NCBI GenBank assembly: GCA_035547675.1
Contig: DASZUI010000255.1
Coordinates: forward strand, 1 to 17,366
DNA length: 17,366 bases
From: DASZTU01 sp035547675
GTDB taxonomy: Bacteria; Pseudomonadota; Alphaproteobacteria; Rhizobiales; Devosiaceae
Reading direction: 5' to 3'
Made by a program: the position numbers and the translations under genes. Below, one piece after another: positions 1 through 8,932 of this stretch. The notes below the pieces were generated by a model that saw only the letters and a list, made by a program, of their open reading frames with translations, did no database searches and had not been told where the DNA came from. How positions within the stretch are numbered: position 1 is the first letter of the stretch; each line of letters opens with the position of its first letter.

Positions 1-773
1 CCGGGATGCGGATTGCCGATTGTCGCCGCCCACTCGCGGGCGCCGCAGAACTGCCAGCGATCGGCGAGCGCGACATAGGTCTTGAGCATGGCCAGATCAG
101 CGTCGACATCACGCGCCGCCGGATAGGGAGTCTCGACCAGCAAATGGTCGAGCGCGTAGCTGTAGGACGCGTGGCGGTAGTCGAGCGCATCGACGAAGAG
201 GTCGATATTGCGGTCGTTCTCGACGAGGCGCGCATGGAGATCGTCCTCGACCTTGGACTCGAGCCCCGGCAGATGGGCCGCCGCGACCTGACGCTGCCGA
301 TCGATCGCCTCTACCTTGCAAATCACCGCGAAGGTCGCAGGAATCGTTGCGATGTCAGCATGGATATCGTCGGCGAGCGTCGCGTACCGCACCTTCGCCG
401 ACTGGAAGCGTGTCGAATGCAGCCAGTTGTAATAGCGCTCGGGCCCGAAGGATTTGCCGGGCGGCGGGGCCACGCGGGTGCGCTGCAGCTCGGCGTTAAC
501 GTCGAAAGCCCAGTCCCGGATATGGCCCGACGTCTCGAAGCGCCAGACGCGGTCGGCCATCTCCTTTTCCTCGTCCGCCAGATTGAACCCGGAAACGGGC
601 TCGCCGGCGAGCCTGGCGCGGAAGGCGCCGATGGAGGGCATCAGATCGTCATGGACGGGATCGGGCTCGGCGCGGCCGAAATCACCCACCGGCCGGTCGA
701 AGGCGGCGCCGCAGGCTGCGAGCAGCACGGCGCCCAGCAGGGCGACGGCTCGGAACGGAACGGTATCAGACAC
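1..773 (-). CDS. Putative lipoprotein, conserved hypothetical (partial, runs off left edge)
   Basis: An open minus-strand frame of about 257 codons reaches the left edge without a stop. From a GTG at 773 it begins MSDTVPFRAV and continues through a hydrophobic stretch to LLAAC, a typical lipobox with Cys at about residue 21. This predicts a signal-peptidase-II-processed lipoprotein facing the periplasm. The mature part is hydrophilic, rich in Asp, Arg, Tyr and Trp, with repeated aromatic motifs such as RYYNWL and YRHASYSYALDHLL, which suggests an all-helical fold. I do not recognise the family. The GTG overlaps the stop of the upstream small gene by 8 nt, so translational coupling is likely. 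An in-frame ATG at 836 would lengthen the N-terminus but spoil the signal peptide. The lipobox in the right place is the main support for this frame over the opposite-strand frame. Confidence 0.8.
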   Translation of the reverse strand, partial: MSDTVPFRAVALLGAVLLAACGAAFDRPVGDFGRAEPDPVHDDLMPSIGAFRARLAGEPVSGFNLADEEKEMADRVWRFETSGHIRDWAFDVNAELQRTRVAPPPGKSFGPERYYNWLHSTRFQSAKVRYATLADDIHADIATIPATFAVICKVEAIDRQRQVAAAHLPGLESKVEDDLHARLVENDRNIDLFVDALDYRHASYSYALDHLLVETPYPAARDVDADLAMLKTYVALADRWQFCGAREWAATIGNPHP

Positions 774-1008
774 GCTTGCGCTTCGGCCGGGCAGGAGTTG
801 CACCGCTTGAGGGCAGGCCCGGCGTGCCGCGCTCATATCGGACCCCGGTGAAGATGACGAGCTCACCCGCCGGCCTCTCCGACGCCGGGGGACGCGGGGG
901 ACGCCTCAGTCTCTTGAAATTCAGCAGCTTGCCCAACCAAGCCTCCGTCCGGCGAACCTCCATCGTACCGGCTGCCCCTTGGGCATGACGCAGCGCCGGC
1001 TTGTCCAT
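766..1008 (-). CDS. Small conserved protein with IFTGVRYER motif
   Basis: This is an 80-residue basic protein. It has a short helical N-terminus (AWLGKLLNFKRL), a Pro/Arg-rich middle, the motif VIFTGVRYER at about residues 52-61, and a Lys/Arg tail ending RPKRKRV. From memory, small proteins with this central motif and a basic tail recur in Rhizobiales, which is why I call it a gene rather than a shadow; their function is unknown to me. The last codons overlap the GTG of the lipoprotein gene by 8 nt, so the two are probably co-transcribed. The ATG at 1008 has no clear Shine-Dalgarno sequence and may be leaderless. An internal ATG at 963 preceded by a GGGGCAG stretch would give a 65-residue protein and is a real alternative. 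Confidence 0.62.
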   Translation of the reverse strand: MDKPALRHAQGAAGTMEVRRTEAWLGKLLNFKRLRRPPRPPASERPAGELVIFTGVRYERGTPGLPSSGATPARPKRKRV

Positions 1009-1024
1009 TAAGTAATCGTCAAGG

Positions 1025-1040
1025 TTAACAGTTCGCTAAC
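1025..1040. promoter_or_regulatory. CtrA-like box in divergent promoter
   Basis: The sequence TTAA-N7-CTAAC lies between divergent genes that start at 1008 (minus) and 1095 (plus). The alphaproteobacterial CtrA consensus is TTAA-N7-TTAA(C), so one base of the two half sites differs. A further TTAA sits at 1008-1011. The site is suitably placed to control either gene. This is a consensus match only. Confidence 0.42.
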
Positions 1041-1094
1041 GAATTGGCTGAATAGTCGGGTCACGCTCCCGAAGGCGCCGATTCCAAGGTAGAA

Positions 1095-2237
1095 ATGCTC
1101 GGCTTCCAACCCTATGAAACATTCCAGCTGCTCGTCGAAACGGGCGGCGTCGATCGCACGAACACATTGCTCGTGGCTGCCTGCGATGCCTTCGCCCGGC
1201 GTGGACGTCCGACGCGGGCGGAGACGGAGCAGTTCGAGGCGCTGGCCAAGCGCCTGTTCCCCGCCGCTACCGCGACGGCCCGCGCCAAGGCTGCGGCGAC
1301 GCTGGGGCGGTCAGAGAACCTGTCGCCCGAACTCGAAGCGCTCGTCATGGACAATCTCGGCGACGAGGTCGGGGAGTTTCTGGTGGCGGTGCCGCACCTG
1401 TCCGAGGCCAGCATGCTCGGCGTGCTCGCCAAGAACGACGCGATTTCCGCCTCGGCGATCGCCCGGCGCAGCGATCTCACCAATGTGGTACTCGCCAAGC
1501 TGTTCCAGATGAACAGCCGCAAGGTGTACCGGGCGCTCGCCAGCAATACGGCGATCCTGCCCAAGGGACCCTATCTCAGCGCCCTCGCCCGCTCGGCGCA
1601 GATGGATTATCAGGTCGCCTGGTCGCTCGCGGCGCGCGAGGACTTCGATTGTGCGCTGCTCGCCCCGGCTTTTTTCGCCCTCAACGAGAGCGACCGGATC
1701 AAGGTGATCCGGGCCTTCGCCCTGCGCCGCACGCCCGAGGCGCCGATCCGCAAGACGCTGGAACAGCTTTCGGTGGCCACCAACGAGCTGACCCGGGCGC
1801 TGATGAAGCTCTTTTCGGAGAACCGGCGGCCGGAAGTTACCAAGCTGCTCAACCAGATTACCGGGCTCGACGAAGTACGCTGCGGGCAGATCGCCCACGA
1901 CATGAGCGGGGCGGCGCTGTTCGTGGTGCTGCGCGCCTTTGGCTGCACCTCCTATGACGGGCTGAAGGTGCTGATCCACGCCACCTCGCACGACGCCGAC
2001 CATTCGGAAGCGCTGTCGCAGTTCGCGCGCATGTTCGAGAGCGTATCGGCGGAGGCCATGGCCTATCTGATGAGCTCATGGCGCGGGGAAGTGAACCTGC
2101 TCGACCTCAACAAGCCCGATTTCCGCCCTGCCCCGGCGGAGCGCCGTGCGGCCCTGGGCCGCGCCGCGCCGGCCAATCCAGCCATCGAGCAGGCCATCGA
2201 GGCGCTGTCGCAGGTCGGTCGCCGCAAGGCCGGCTAA
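1095..2237 (+). CDS. DUF2336 domain-containing protein
   Basis: This 380-residue cytoplasmic protein has no signal peptide or membrane segment. It is almost wholly alpha-helical, with repeated short helical units, for example LSEASMLGVLAKNDAISASA at about residues 101-120. This matches the HEAT-like character of DUF2336 proteins, which are common in alphaproteobacteria and mostly of unknown function. The C-terminal 50 residues are Ala/Pro/Arg-rich and probably disordered. The ATG follows an AAGG stretch about 8 nt upstream, which supports this start. The gene is divergent from the small IFTGVRYER gene, with an 86-bp shared promoter region holding a CtrA-like box. It is followed at once by a terminator-like hairpin, so it is probably monocistronic. 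Family assignment is from recognition of the sequence pattern, not a search. Confidence 0.8.
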   Translation: MLGFQPYETFQLLVETGGVDRTNTLLVAACDAFARRGRPTRAETEQFEALAKRLFPAATATARAKAAATLGRSENLSPELEALVMDNLGDEVGEFLVAVPHLSEASMLGVLAKNDAISASAIARRSDLTNVVLAKLFQMNSRKVYRALASNTAILPKGPYLSALARSAQMDYQVAWSLAAREDFDCALLAPAFFALNESDRIKVIRAFALRRTPEAPIRKTLEQLSVATNELTRALMKLFSENRRPEVTKLLNQITGLDEVRCGQIAHDMSGAALFVVLRAFGCTSYDGLKVLIHATSHDADHSEALSQFARMFESVSAEAMAYLMSSWRGEVNLLDLNKPDFRPAPAERRAALGRAAPANPAIEQAIEALSQVGRRKAG

Positions 2238-2267
2238 CCAGCCAGCCATTCGGCTGGACCGGCTTTT
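2229..2267 (+). terminator. Terminator-like hairpin after DUF2336 gene
   Basis: A perfect CCAGCC-ATTC-GGCTGG hairpin (2242-2257) sits inside an outer GCCGG/CCGGC pair (2229-2233 with 2259-2263) and is followed by TTTT. It overlaps the stop codon at 2235-2237. The U-tract is short, so termination may be inefficient. Confidence 0.5.
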
Positions 2268-2294
2268 CGATATGGGCAGGCAGGGTGCGCGCCG

Positions 2295-2397
2295 CCCATG
2301 GTTCGAGGCTCGGCTTTGCCTCGCACCTCACCCATGAGGTCGGTGGATTTCACGATCTCATGGTGAGGTGCGACCCAAGGGAGCCTCGAAGGATGGG
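2295..2397. repeat. Inverted pair of palindromic intergenic repeats (REP/BIME-like)
   Basis: Unit 1 (2295-2340), read on the minus strand, and unit 2 (2355-2397), read on the plus strand, are near copies. Both run CTCATGG(G)TGAGGTGCGA, then a variable centre, then AGCCTCGAA and an ending close to ATGGG. They face each other across a 14-bp spacer and could form a long stem. Each unit is also partly self-complementary. Similar CTCATGGTGAGG...CCTCGAA elements are scattered in rhizobial-type genomes. The pair occupies most of the gap between the DUF2336 gene and the transporter and argues against starting the transporter upstream of it. Confidence 0.8.
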
Positions 2398-2515
2398 CAG
2401 CGGGCTCAGCCCGTCCGTCGCCATTCGCTTTCGCCCCATCGCCGCCAACGATTTTTTCTTGCCCTGGCGGGCGATCGGGTCGATAGGCTCGGGCCTTCAT
2501 TGCCGAGTGGTCGCC

Positions 2516-3526
2516 TTGCCTACACTGCCCTTCAAGCTCCCCGTCGACGGCTACGTTCTGGCCCTGCTCGCCACAGTGATCGTCGCGGCGATCATTCCGG
2601 CACGCGGCTGGGGCGCCGAAGCGATGGGCTATGCCACCTATCTGGCGGTGGCGCTGCTGTTTTTCCTCTATGGCGCGCGGCTCTCCACGCAGGCGATCCT
2701 CGCCGGCATCATGCACTGGCGGCTGCAGGGGCTGGTGTTCCTGGTCACCTTCGCGGTGTTCCCGATCCTCGGGCTCGTCATTGTGTGGCTGGCCCGGCCG
2801 TGGCTGTCGCCCGATCTGGCGACAGGGTTGATGTTCGTGGCGGTGCTGCCCTCGACGGTGCAGTCCTCGATCGCCTTCACCTCGATCGCCCGGGGCAATG
2901 TGCCGGCGGCGCTGTGCAGCGCCTCGATTTCCAACCTCGCCGGGATCGTCGTGACGCCGCTCCTGGTGGCGCTGCTGCTCTCCAGCAGCGGAGTCGGTTT
3001 CAGCCTCGACGCGCTGCGCGACATCGCGATGCAATTGCTGCTGCCCTTCGCGCTCGGACAAGTCGCGCGCCCGCTCATCGGCACCTTCATCGCGACACAC
3101 CGGAAGCTCACCACGATCGTCGACCGCGGCTCGATCCTTCTCATCGTCTATGCGGCGTTTTCGGAGGGCATGGTGGCCGGCGTCTGGTCCAAGCTGAGCT
3201 GGCCGAGCCTCGTGCTGGTGATCGTGCTCGACATCGTCATGCTGGCCCTGGCGCTCGTCATCACCACGGTTGCCAGCCGACGCCTGGGCTTTTCCAAGGA
3301 AGACGAGATCGCCATCGTCTTCTGCGGCTCCAAGAAGAGCATGGCTTCGGGCATCCCGATGGCGAACATCCTGTTCGCCGGGCAGGCGGTGAGCCTCATC
3401 GTGCTGCCGCTGATGCTGTTCCACCAGATCCAGCTGATGGTCTGCGCGGCGCTCGCCCGGCGCTATGCCCAACGGCCGGAGACGCTTGCAGCCGCGGCGA
3501 AACGGACGGTCCGCGCCCGGGCTTAA
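2516..3526 (+). CDS. YfeH-type putative Na+-dependent transporter (SBF-like, bile acid:sodium symporter superfamily)
   Basis: This inner-membrane protein is about 336 residues long with roughly nine to ten hydrophobic segments. It resembles E. coli YfeH (SBF-like family, PF13593). Shared landmarks include IPARG near the N-terminus, ALLFFLYGA, the crossover motif LPSTVQSSIAFTSIARGN, CSASISNLAGI, AFSEGMV, FCGSKKSMASGIPMANILF and LPLMLFHQIQLM. The transported solute is unknown; homologues are annotated as sodium-coupled organic anion carriers. The open frame extends far upstream through the repeat pair, but homology begins near LPFKLPVDGY, so I chose TTG 2516, with GAGTGG just upstream. GTG 2507 is an alternative. 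The stop codon overlaps that of the convergent DUF1491 gene. The residues after ARRY (KRTVRARA) form a short basic cytoplasmic tail. Confidence 0.82.
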   Translation: MPTLPFKLPVDGYVLALLATVIVAAIIPARGWGAEAMGYATYLAVALLFFLYGARLSTQAILAGIMHWRLQGLVFLVTFAVFPILGLVIVWLARPWLSPDLATGLMFVAVLPSTVQSSIAFTSIARGNVPAALCSASISNLAGIVVTPLLVALLLSSSGVGFSLDALRDIAMQLLLPFALGQVARPLIGTFIATHRKLTTIVDRGSILLIVYAAFSEGMVAGVWSKLSWPSLVLVIVLDIVMLALALVITTVASRRLGFSKEDEIAIVFCGSKKSMASGIPMANILFAGQAVSLIVLPLMLFHQIQLMVCAALARRYAQRPETLAAAAKRTVRARA

Positions 3527-3861
3527 ACTGTCAATACGCCGATATCGCCCTGGCGGAGCTCGAGCTCCACCACCCAGAGGTCGGGGTCGAAATTGGCCTC
3601 GCGGGCGATCCGCTCGCGGGCCTTCTCGGGCTCGACGCGATCGAAGCGGCGCTCGAACAGACGGTCGGCGGCATTGTCCTCGCCGTGGCGGATAGCCGGG
3701 GCCGGCGTAAACAGCGAGACCTTGCCGTCCAGGTGGTCGACCAGCACAAAGATCTGGCCGGCAACGGGATCGCCCCGCCGCCCGACCACGCACATATGGC
3801 CCAGATCGTTGTGGCGACGAACGAAGGCGGCGACCCAGATATCCGAACGGAAGGGCGACAT
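3523..3861 (-). CDS. DUF1491 family protein
   Basis: This 112-residue protein starts MSPFRSDIWVAAFVRR and contains the GRRGDPVAGQIFVLVDHL strand region. Its C-terminal half has a charged helix and ends in the segment DPDLWVVELELR. This pattern matches DUF1491 (PF07372), a small alphaproteobacterial family of unknown role. There is no signal peptide. It is the last gene of a minus-strand run after the histidine kinase and peptidoglycan-binding genes. It begins 39 bp after the peptidoglycan-binding gene stops, with an AGGCGG-like ribosome binding site just upstream. Its TAA (3525-3523) overlaps the transporter TAA (3524-3526) on the other strand, so no room exists for a dedicated terminator between the genes. 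Confidence 0.82.
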   Translation of the reverse strand: MSPFRSDIWVAAFVRRHNDLGHMCVVGRRGDPVAGQIFVLVDHLDGKVSLFTPAPAIRHGEDNAADRLFERRFDRVEPEKARERIAREANFDPDLWVVELELRQGDIGVLTV

Positions 3862-5159
3862 GCCGCCTAGATAGGCGGCGCGCCGCGCAAAGCCAACTGG
3901 CTAGATGACGGCCCCGTGCTGCACCAGCAGGTTGAGCAGCTTGTGGGTGGCGAGGCCCGTGACCTTGTAGTCGTAGAAGACCTCGAAATTGCGGATGGCC
4001 TTGGCGGTGCCCTCCCCCGGCACGCCGTCGATGCGCTCGCCAAGAAAGCCGAGGCTGGCCAGGCCGCGCTGGATTTTGCTGATCAGCACGGGATCGGTCG
4101 AGCCGTTCGAGTCGTCGACAGCAGAATCGGCGTCGGCGACGGTAGTGGCGGCGGGCGTCACCGCCGGCGCGGCAGCAACAGGCTCGGCGGCTGCGGGCGC
4201 CGGGTCCGTGGTCTGCGGCGGCAGGGTTCCCATCTGCTGGGCCAGCCGCTGGGCGGCAGAAAGGCTTGGCAGGGGCTGGCCTGGCGGCGTGCCGGCTTCC
4301 GGCTGCGGCGTGGACGCGGGCGCAGGCAGGGATGCAGGCTGGGCAGCGGGCGCCGCCGGCGGTTGCGGGGGCGAAGCGGACAGCGCGGCCACGGCCGGCG
4401 CGGGCGGTGCCGCCTGTGGCGTTGCCGGCGCCAGCGGGGCGAGCGGCACGGCCTTGACCGGCGCCACCGGCGCGGCATGGAGGGTGACGGCAGGCGCGGG
4501 CGGCGCCGCGGCGGCGAGAGCCGCGATCGGATCGGCGGCCGGCCTGGCGGCGGGCAGCACCGCCGGGACGGATTGGGTCTCAGGACCGGCGGGCGCGGCC
4601 GAAAGCACGGCGACCAGCAGCTCGGGGGTCAGCTTGCCGGTCGGTCGCATGCCGGCCTTGGCCTCGAAGGCCTTGATGGCGGCGGCGGTGTGGCGGCCGA
4701 AGATGCCGTCCGGGGTATCGTCCAGCAGGTGCATGGCGACCAGCTTTTCCTGCACCGCCTTGACCTCGTCGCTGCCGATGACGCTCGAGGTCAGCACGGC
4801 GGGACCCACACTGCCCGTGGTCTGGCTGTCGATCGCGGCCGGACGGAAGCGCGGCGCGGGAATGACCGGGGTGACGGGGCGAGCCGGCACCTCGGGTTTC
4901 GCGGGTGCGGGCCTGGGCGAAAAGAACAAGGGCGCCGGATGGCGGCCGGTCTGGAAAAACAGCGCATTGCTGCCGGCGAGCAGCGAGAGCCCGGCAATGA
5001 CGGCGATGGTGGTGATGGCGATGGGCGCGCGGAAGAACCGCGAGAGCACGAAGAGCACCAGTTCGACCAACTGCATGAGGAACCAGCCGCCGGCCCGGCC
5101 GATCATGCCGAGGGCGGAACCGCCCGCCGATAGCGGCAGGCGCGACAGCGTTGCTGCGG

Positions 5160-6983
<1,824 letters not shown>

Positions 6984-7027
6984 TACTGAACTCACCGAAG
7001 GACGCCTTTTGTTTGCCGCCAGCCTGT

Positions 7028-7195
7028 CGGGCAAGCGCCAAAAAACCCTTAAGTCGGAGGCGGTGGGGCGGCCGGAACCGGCCCGCCGGGCCGGCCGGAG
7101 CCTGGTTTCTCGGTTTAGCGTAAACGAGTGCTTGCCCGGATGGCGGGCGGGACGCACCGGCCCGATGCGTAAAATTTTATCGTTCGCTCGCATCG
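7028..7195. promoter_or_regulatory. Dyad-rich divergent promoter region between kinase and DUF5330 genes
   Basis: The 279-bp gap between divergent starts at 6983 and 7263 holds several inverted repeats. CGGGCAAGC (7028-7036) pairs with GCTTGCCCG (7130-7138). CCGGCCC-GCC-GGGCCGG occupies 7078-7094. GTTTA-GCG-TAAAC occupies 7113-7125. CGATGCG (7163-7169) pairs with CGCATCG (7189-7195) and encloses the perfect AT palindrome TAAAATTTTA (7170-7179). The last nested dyad looks most like an operator or promoter core. No confident -35/-10 pair was found. Confidence 0.4.
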
Positions 7196-7262
7196 CCCCT
7201 TAAAGCCGGAGCGTTAGGTTGGCTCAGCAGCGGGCGAGACGGGCCCGCCGGGGATTTGCGTG

Positions 7263-7580
7263 ATGTTTCTGGTTCGATCGGCTTTCTGGCTCACCGTGGC
7301 GTTCGTCGCCTTCCATCCGCACGACGTCGATCTCGGCGCCACGGCCAGCGCCCTTTCGAATCGCGCCGTGGACGCGGGTCGGCAGATCGTCGCTCAGCAA
7401 ATCCTCGAGAAGCAGATTCTTCCCACAGACTGCGCCCTGCTGCGCTGTGCGCCGGCCGCCGCCGCGCCGCACGCCGCCACGGCGAGCCTCCAGAACCAAC
7501 CCGCCGGTCGCCCCATGCAGGATTCGCCGGTGTCTGGCTCGGTCCCGTTCCCGCGACCGAGACCAAGCTGGTTGGGCTAG
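7263..7580 (+). CDS. DUF5330-like small protein
   Basis: This protein of about 105 residues begins MFLVRSAFWLTVAFVAFHP, a hydrophobic N-terminus that serves as signal peptide or anchor. Two cysteines follow in DCALLRCAP, and the tail is Pro/Ala/Ser-rich and probably disordered. The N-terminal pattern matches small Rhizobiales proteins annotated DUF5330, of unknown function. A GTG directly precedes the ATG; GGGGA about 10 nt before ATG 7263 supports that start. The opposite-strand frame over the same bases lacks any recognisable feature. The gene is divergent from the kinase and is closed off from sufE by a strong terminator. Confidence 0.68.
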   Translation: MFLVRSAFWLTVAFVAFHPHDVDLGATASALSNRAVDAGRQIVAQQILEKQILPTDCALLRCAPAAAAPHAATASLQNQPAGRPMQDSPVSGSVPFPRPRPSWLG

Positions 7581-7628
7581 GCCGGGAGCTGCGTCTTCCC
7601 CGACGCGACTCCAAGCGGCTTCCCGGCC

Positions 7629-7667
7629 GAGCCGCAGGTGCGCTGCCCCGCACCTGCGGCTCTTTTT
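7629..7667 (+). terminator. Strong intrinsic terminator
   Basis: A perfect 14-bp stem, GAGCCGCAGGTGCG (7629-7642) with its complement (7649-7662), surrounds a 6-nt loop and is followed by TTTTT. It ends the DUF5330 transcript and insulates sufE. Confidence 0.95.
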
Positions 7668-7678
7668 CGTGTCCGCGC

Positions 7679-7707
7679 TTGGCCCGGGCGCGCGGGCGCA
7701 CTAGATA
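7679..7707 (+). promoter_or_regulatory. Candidate sufE promoter
   Basis: TTGGCC (7679-7684), a 17-bp GC-rich spacer and TAGATA (7702-7707) form a sigma70-like pair just after the terminator. The expected transcription start falls at or next to the sufE ATG at 7714, which would make the message leaderless or nearly so. Confidence 0.33.
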
Positions 7708-7713
7708 GAGGCC

Positions 7714-8139
7714 ATGAGCGACCCCAAGGCCTTCCGCGACATCGAAGAAAACCTCTCTTTTCTCGACGATTGGGAGGACCGCTATCGCTACATCATAGAG
7801 CTGGGCCAGGCGCTGCCGCCGCTCGAGCCCGAGGAGCGGAACGCCGAGAACAAGGTGCATGGCTGCGTGTCGCAGGTCTGGCTCGTATCGCAGGAGGAAG
7901 ACGGACCCGACGGCCCCACCCTCCGCTATCGCGGCGAATCGGATGCGATGATCGTGCGCGGGCTGGTGGCCATACTCGTGGCGCTCTATTCGGGCCGCTC
8001 GCCGCGCGACATCGCCGAAACCGACGCCATCGCCATTTTCGACCGGCTCGGCCTGCGCGAGCACCTTTCGACGCAGCGCTCCAACGGCCTCATCGCCATG
8101 GTCAACCGCATCCGCTCCGAGGCGCGGGCGCTGGCCTGA
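7714..8139 (+). CDS. sufE: SufE family Fe-S cluster sulfur-transfer protein
   Basis: This 141-residue cytoplasmic protein matches SufE in length and pattern. SufE accepts persulfide sulfur from the cysteine desulfurase SufS on a conserved cysteine and passes it to the SufBCD scaffold. The acceptor is Cys51 in KVHGCVSQVW. Other family landmarks are the N-terminal DWEDRYRYIIELG, the strand LRYRGESDAMIVRGLVAILV, and the C-terminal HLSTQRSNGLIAMVNRI. The gene stands alone here, away from a suf cluster, as is common in alphaproteobacteria. GAGG lies only 2 nt before the ATG, too close for a normal ribosome binding site, which fits a leaderless message. It converges on the DUF6456 gene with 19 bp between stops. 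Confidence 0.95.
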   Translation: MSDPKAFRDIEENLSFLDDWEDRYRYIIELGQALPPLEPEERNAENKVHGCVSQVWLVSQEEDGPDGPTLRYRGESDAMIVRGLVAILVALYSGRSPRDIAETDAIAIFDRLGLREHLSTQRSNGLIAMVNRIRSEARALA

Positions 8140-8142
8140 CAG

Positions 8143-8158
8143 CTTCGCGTCCGCGAAG
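8143..8158. terminator. Short hairpin between convergent sufE and DUF6456 genes
   Basis: CTTCGC-GTCC-GCGAAG fills almost the whole 19-bp gap between the two stop codons. There is no T-tract on either strand, so its role as a bidirectional terminator is uncertain. Confidence 0.35.
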
Positions 8159-8932
8159 TCACCCGAATTGCGTCGGCCGCGCGCCTTCGCCGATCCAGCC
8201 CTCCAGCCTCCCATGGTCGCGTCCGGTGGCGACAATGTCGATACCGAAATGGCGGGCGAGCTGGTCGAGCCCGATGCGCAGCACGAGCTTGGCGCTGCGG
8301 CGCGGCCAGCCCCGTTCCTGCTCGACCTGCTGAAGCCCCTTGTCCAGCCCGCAAATATCGAAGAGCACGCCCGCGCAGTCAGCCGGCAGCGCGGCCATGA
8401 TGCGCCCCAGTGCGCGCCGGGCGTCGGCCGCCATGTCGCCGATGTCGCTTCCGGCCCCGCCGCCCGGCTTCTGCCCGATGCGGCCGGCGTCATAGGACAT
8501 GGTGACACGCGTGCGGAGCTGCGCGCGGTCGAACAGGCGGCGGAAGCGCTCGCCCGCCTCGACCTGGTGGCGATCCAGAAATGGCGCCGCCTCGCCGGCC
8601 GCGGCAACCGCCAGCCGAGCCAGCGGGCTTTCGGCGAGGTCGATGGCGGTGCCGTCGGCGCGGCGGATTTCCTCGCGATGCTGGCCGGCCGTTTCGCCGC
8701 GGCTGAGCAGCTGACGGCGCAGCCAACCGGCGGTCGCCGCTCCGGGGCGGCAGCACTGCCGGTCGCCCGTCAGCACGCCGGCGCTGACCAGCTCGGCGAT
8801 CGCGGACGGGGCAAGCCCCGCCCCGGCCGGCCGGCCGGCGACATGAAACAGCCCGTCCGCCCCGAGCCGCGCCTCGCCTGCCGCGAGCAGCGCCCGCACG
8901 AAACGCTGGGTCGCCTTGCTAGCCGGCCGCAT
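8159..8932 (-). CDS. DUF6456 domain-containing protein
   Basis: The chosen start gives 257 residues. The N-terminal part (about 1-70) resembles a winged-helix-like segment with ATQRFVRALLAAGEARL and PSAIAELVSAGVL. The middle region is Ala/Arg-rich. The C-terminal half carries the recognisable DUF6456 region (FRRLFDRAQLRTRVTMSYDA, DMAADARRALGRIMAALP, DICGLDKGLQQVEQERGWP, KLVLRIGLDQLARHFGI). This region is helical and of unknown function, possibly DNA-related. ATG 8932 is favoured over the longer frame because GAGGAG lies 7 nt upstream. The start overlaps the end of the DnaA-domain gene by 14 nt, so the two are almost certainly co-translated and may act together. It was named by sequence pattern without a search. 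Confidence 0.75.
   Translation of the reverse strand: MRPASKATQRFVRALLAAGEARLGADGLFHVAGRPAGAGLAPSAIAELVSAGVLTGDRQCCRPGAATAGWLRRQLLSRGETAGQHREEIRRADGTAIDLAESPLARLAVAAAGEAAPFLDRHQVEAGERFRRLFDRAQLRTRVTMSYDAGRIGQKPGGGAGSDIGDMAADARRALGRIMAALPADCAGVLFDICGLDKGLQQVEQERGWPRRSAKLVLRIGLDQLARHFGIDIVATGRDHGRLEGWIGEGARPTQFG

Noticed and set aside
6..851. Plus-strand frame of 281 codons at the left edge
   Set aside because: The minus strand is open through the same bases and yields a lipoprotein signal with LLAAC placed correctly after the coupled small gene. The plus-strand product has no recognisable features.
2078..2515. N-terminal extension of the transporter frame
   Set aside because: It runs through the DUF2336 gene end, a hairpin and the palindromic repeat pair. 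YfeH-type homology starts only near 2516.
2234..3793. Long minus-strand frame (519 codons) opposite the transporter, and a plus-strand 500-codon frame at 2368-3870
   Set aside because: Both are out of phase with clear transporter and DUF1491 homology, and both products are charged low-complexity sequence.
6984..7193. 70-residue N-terminal extension of the histidine kinase
   Set aside because: It is Arg/Pro-rich, overlaps several inverted repeats, and has a worse ribosome binding site than ATG 6983.
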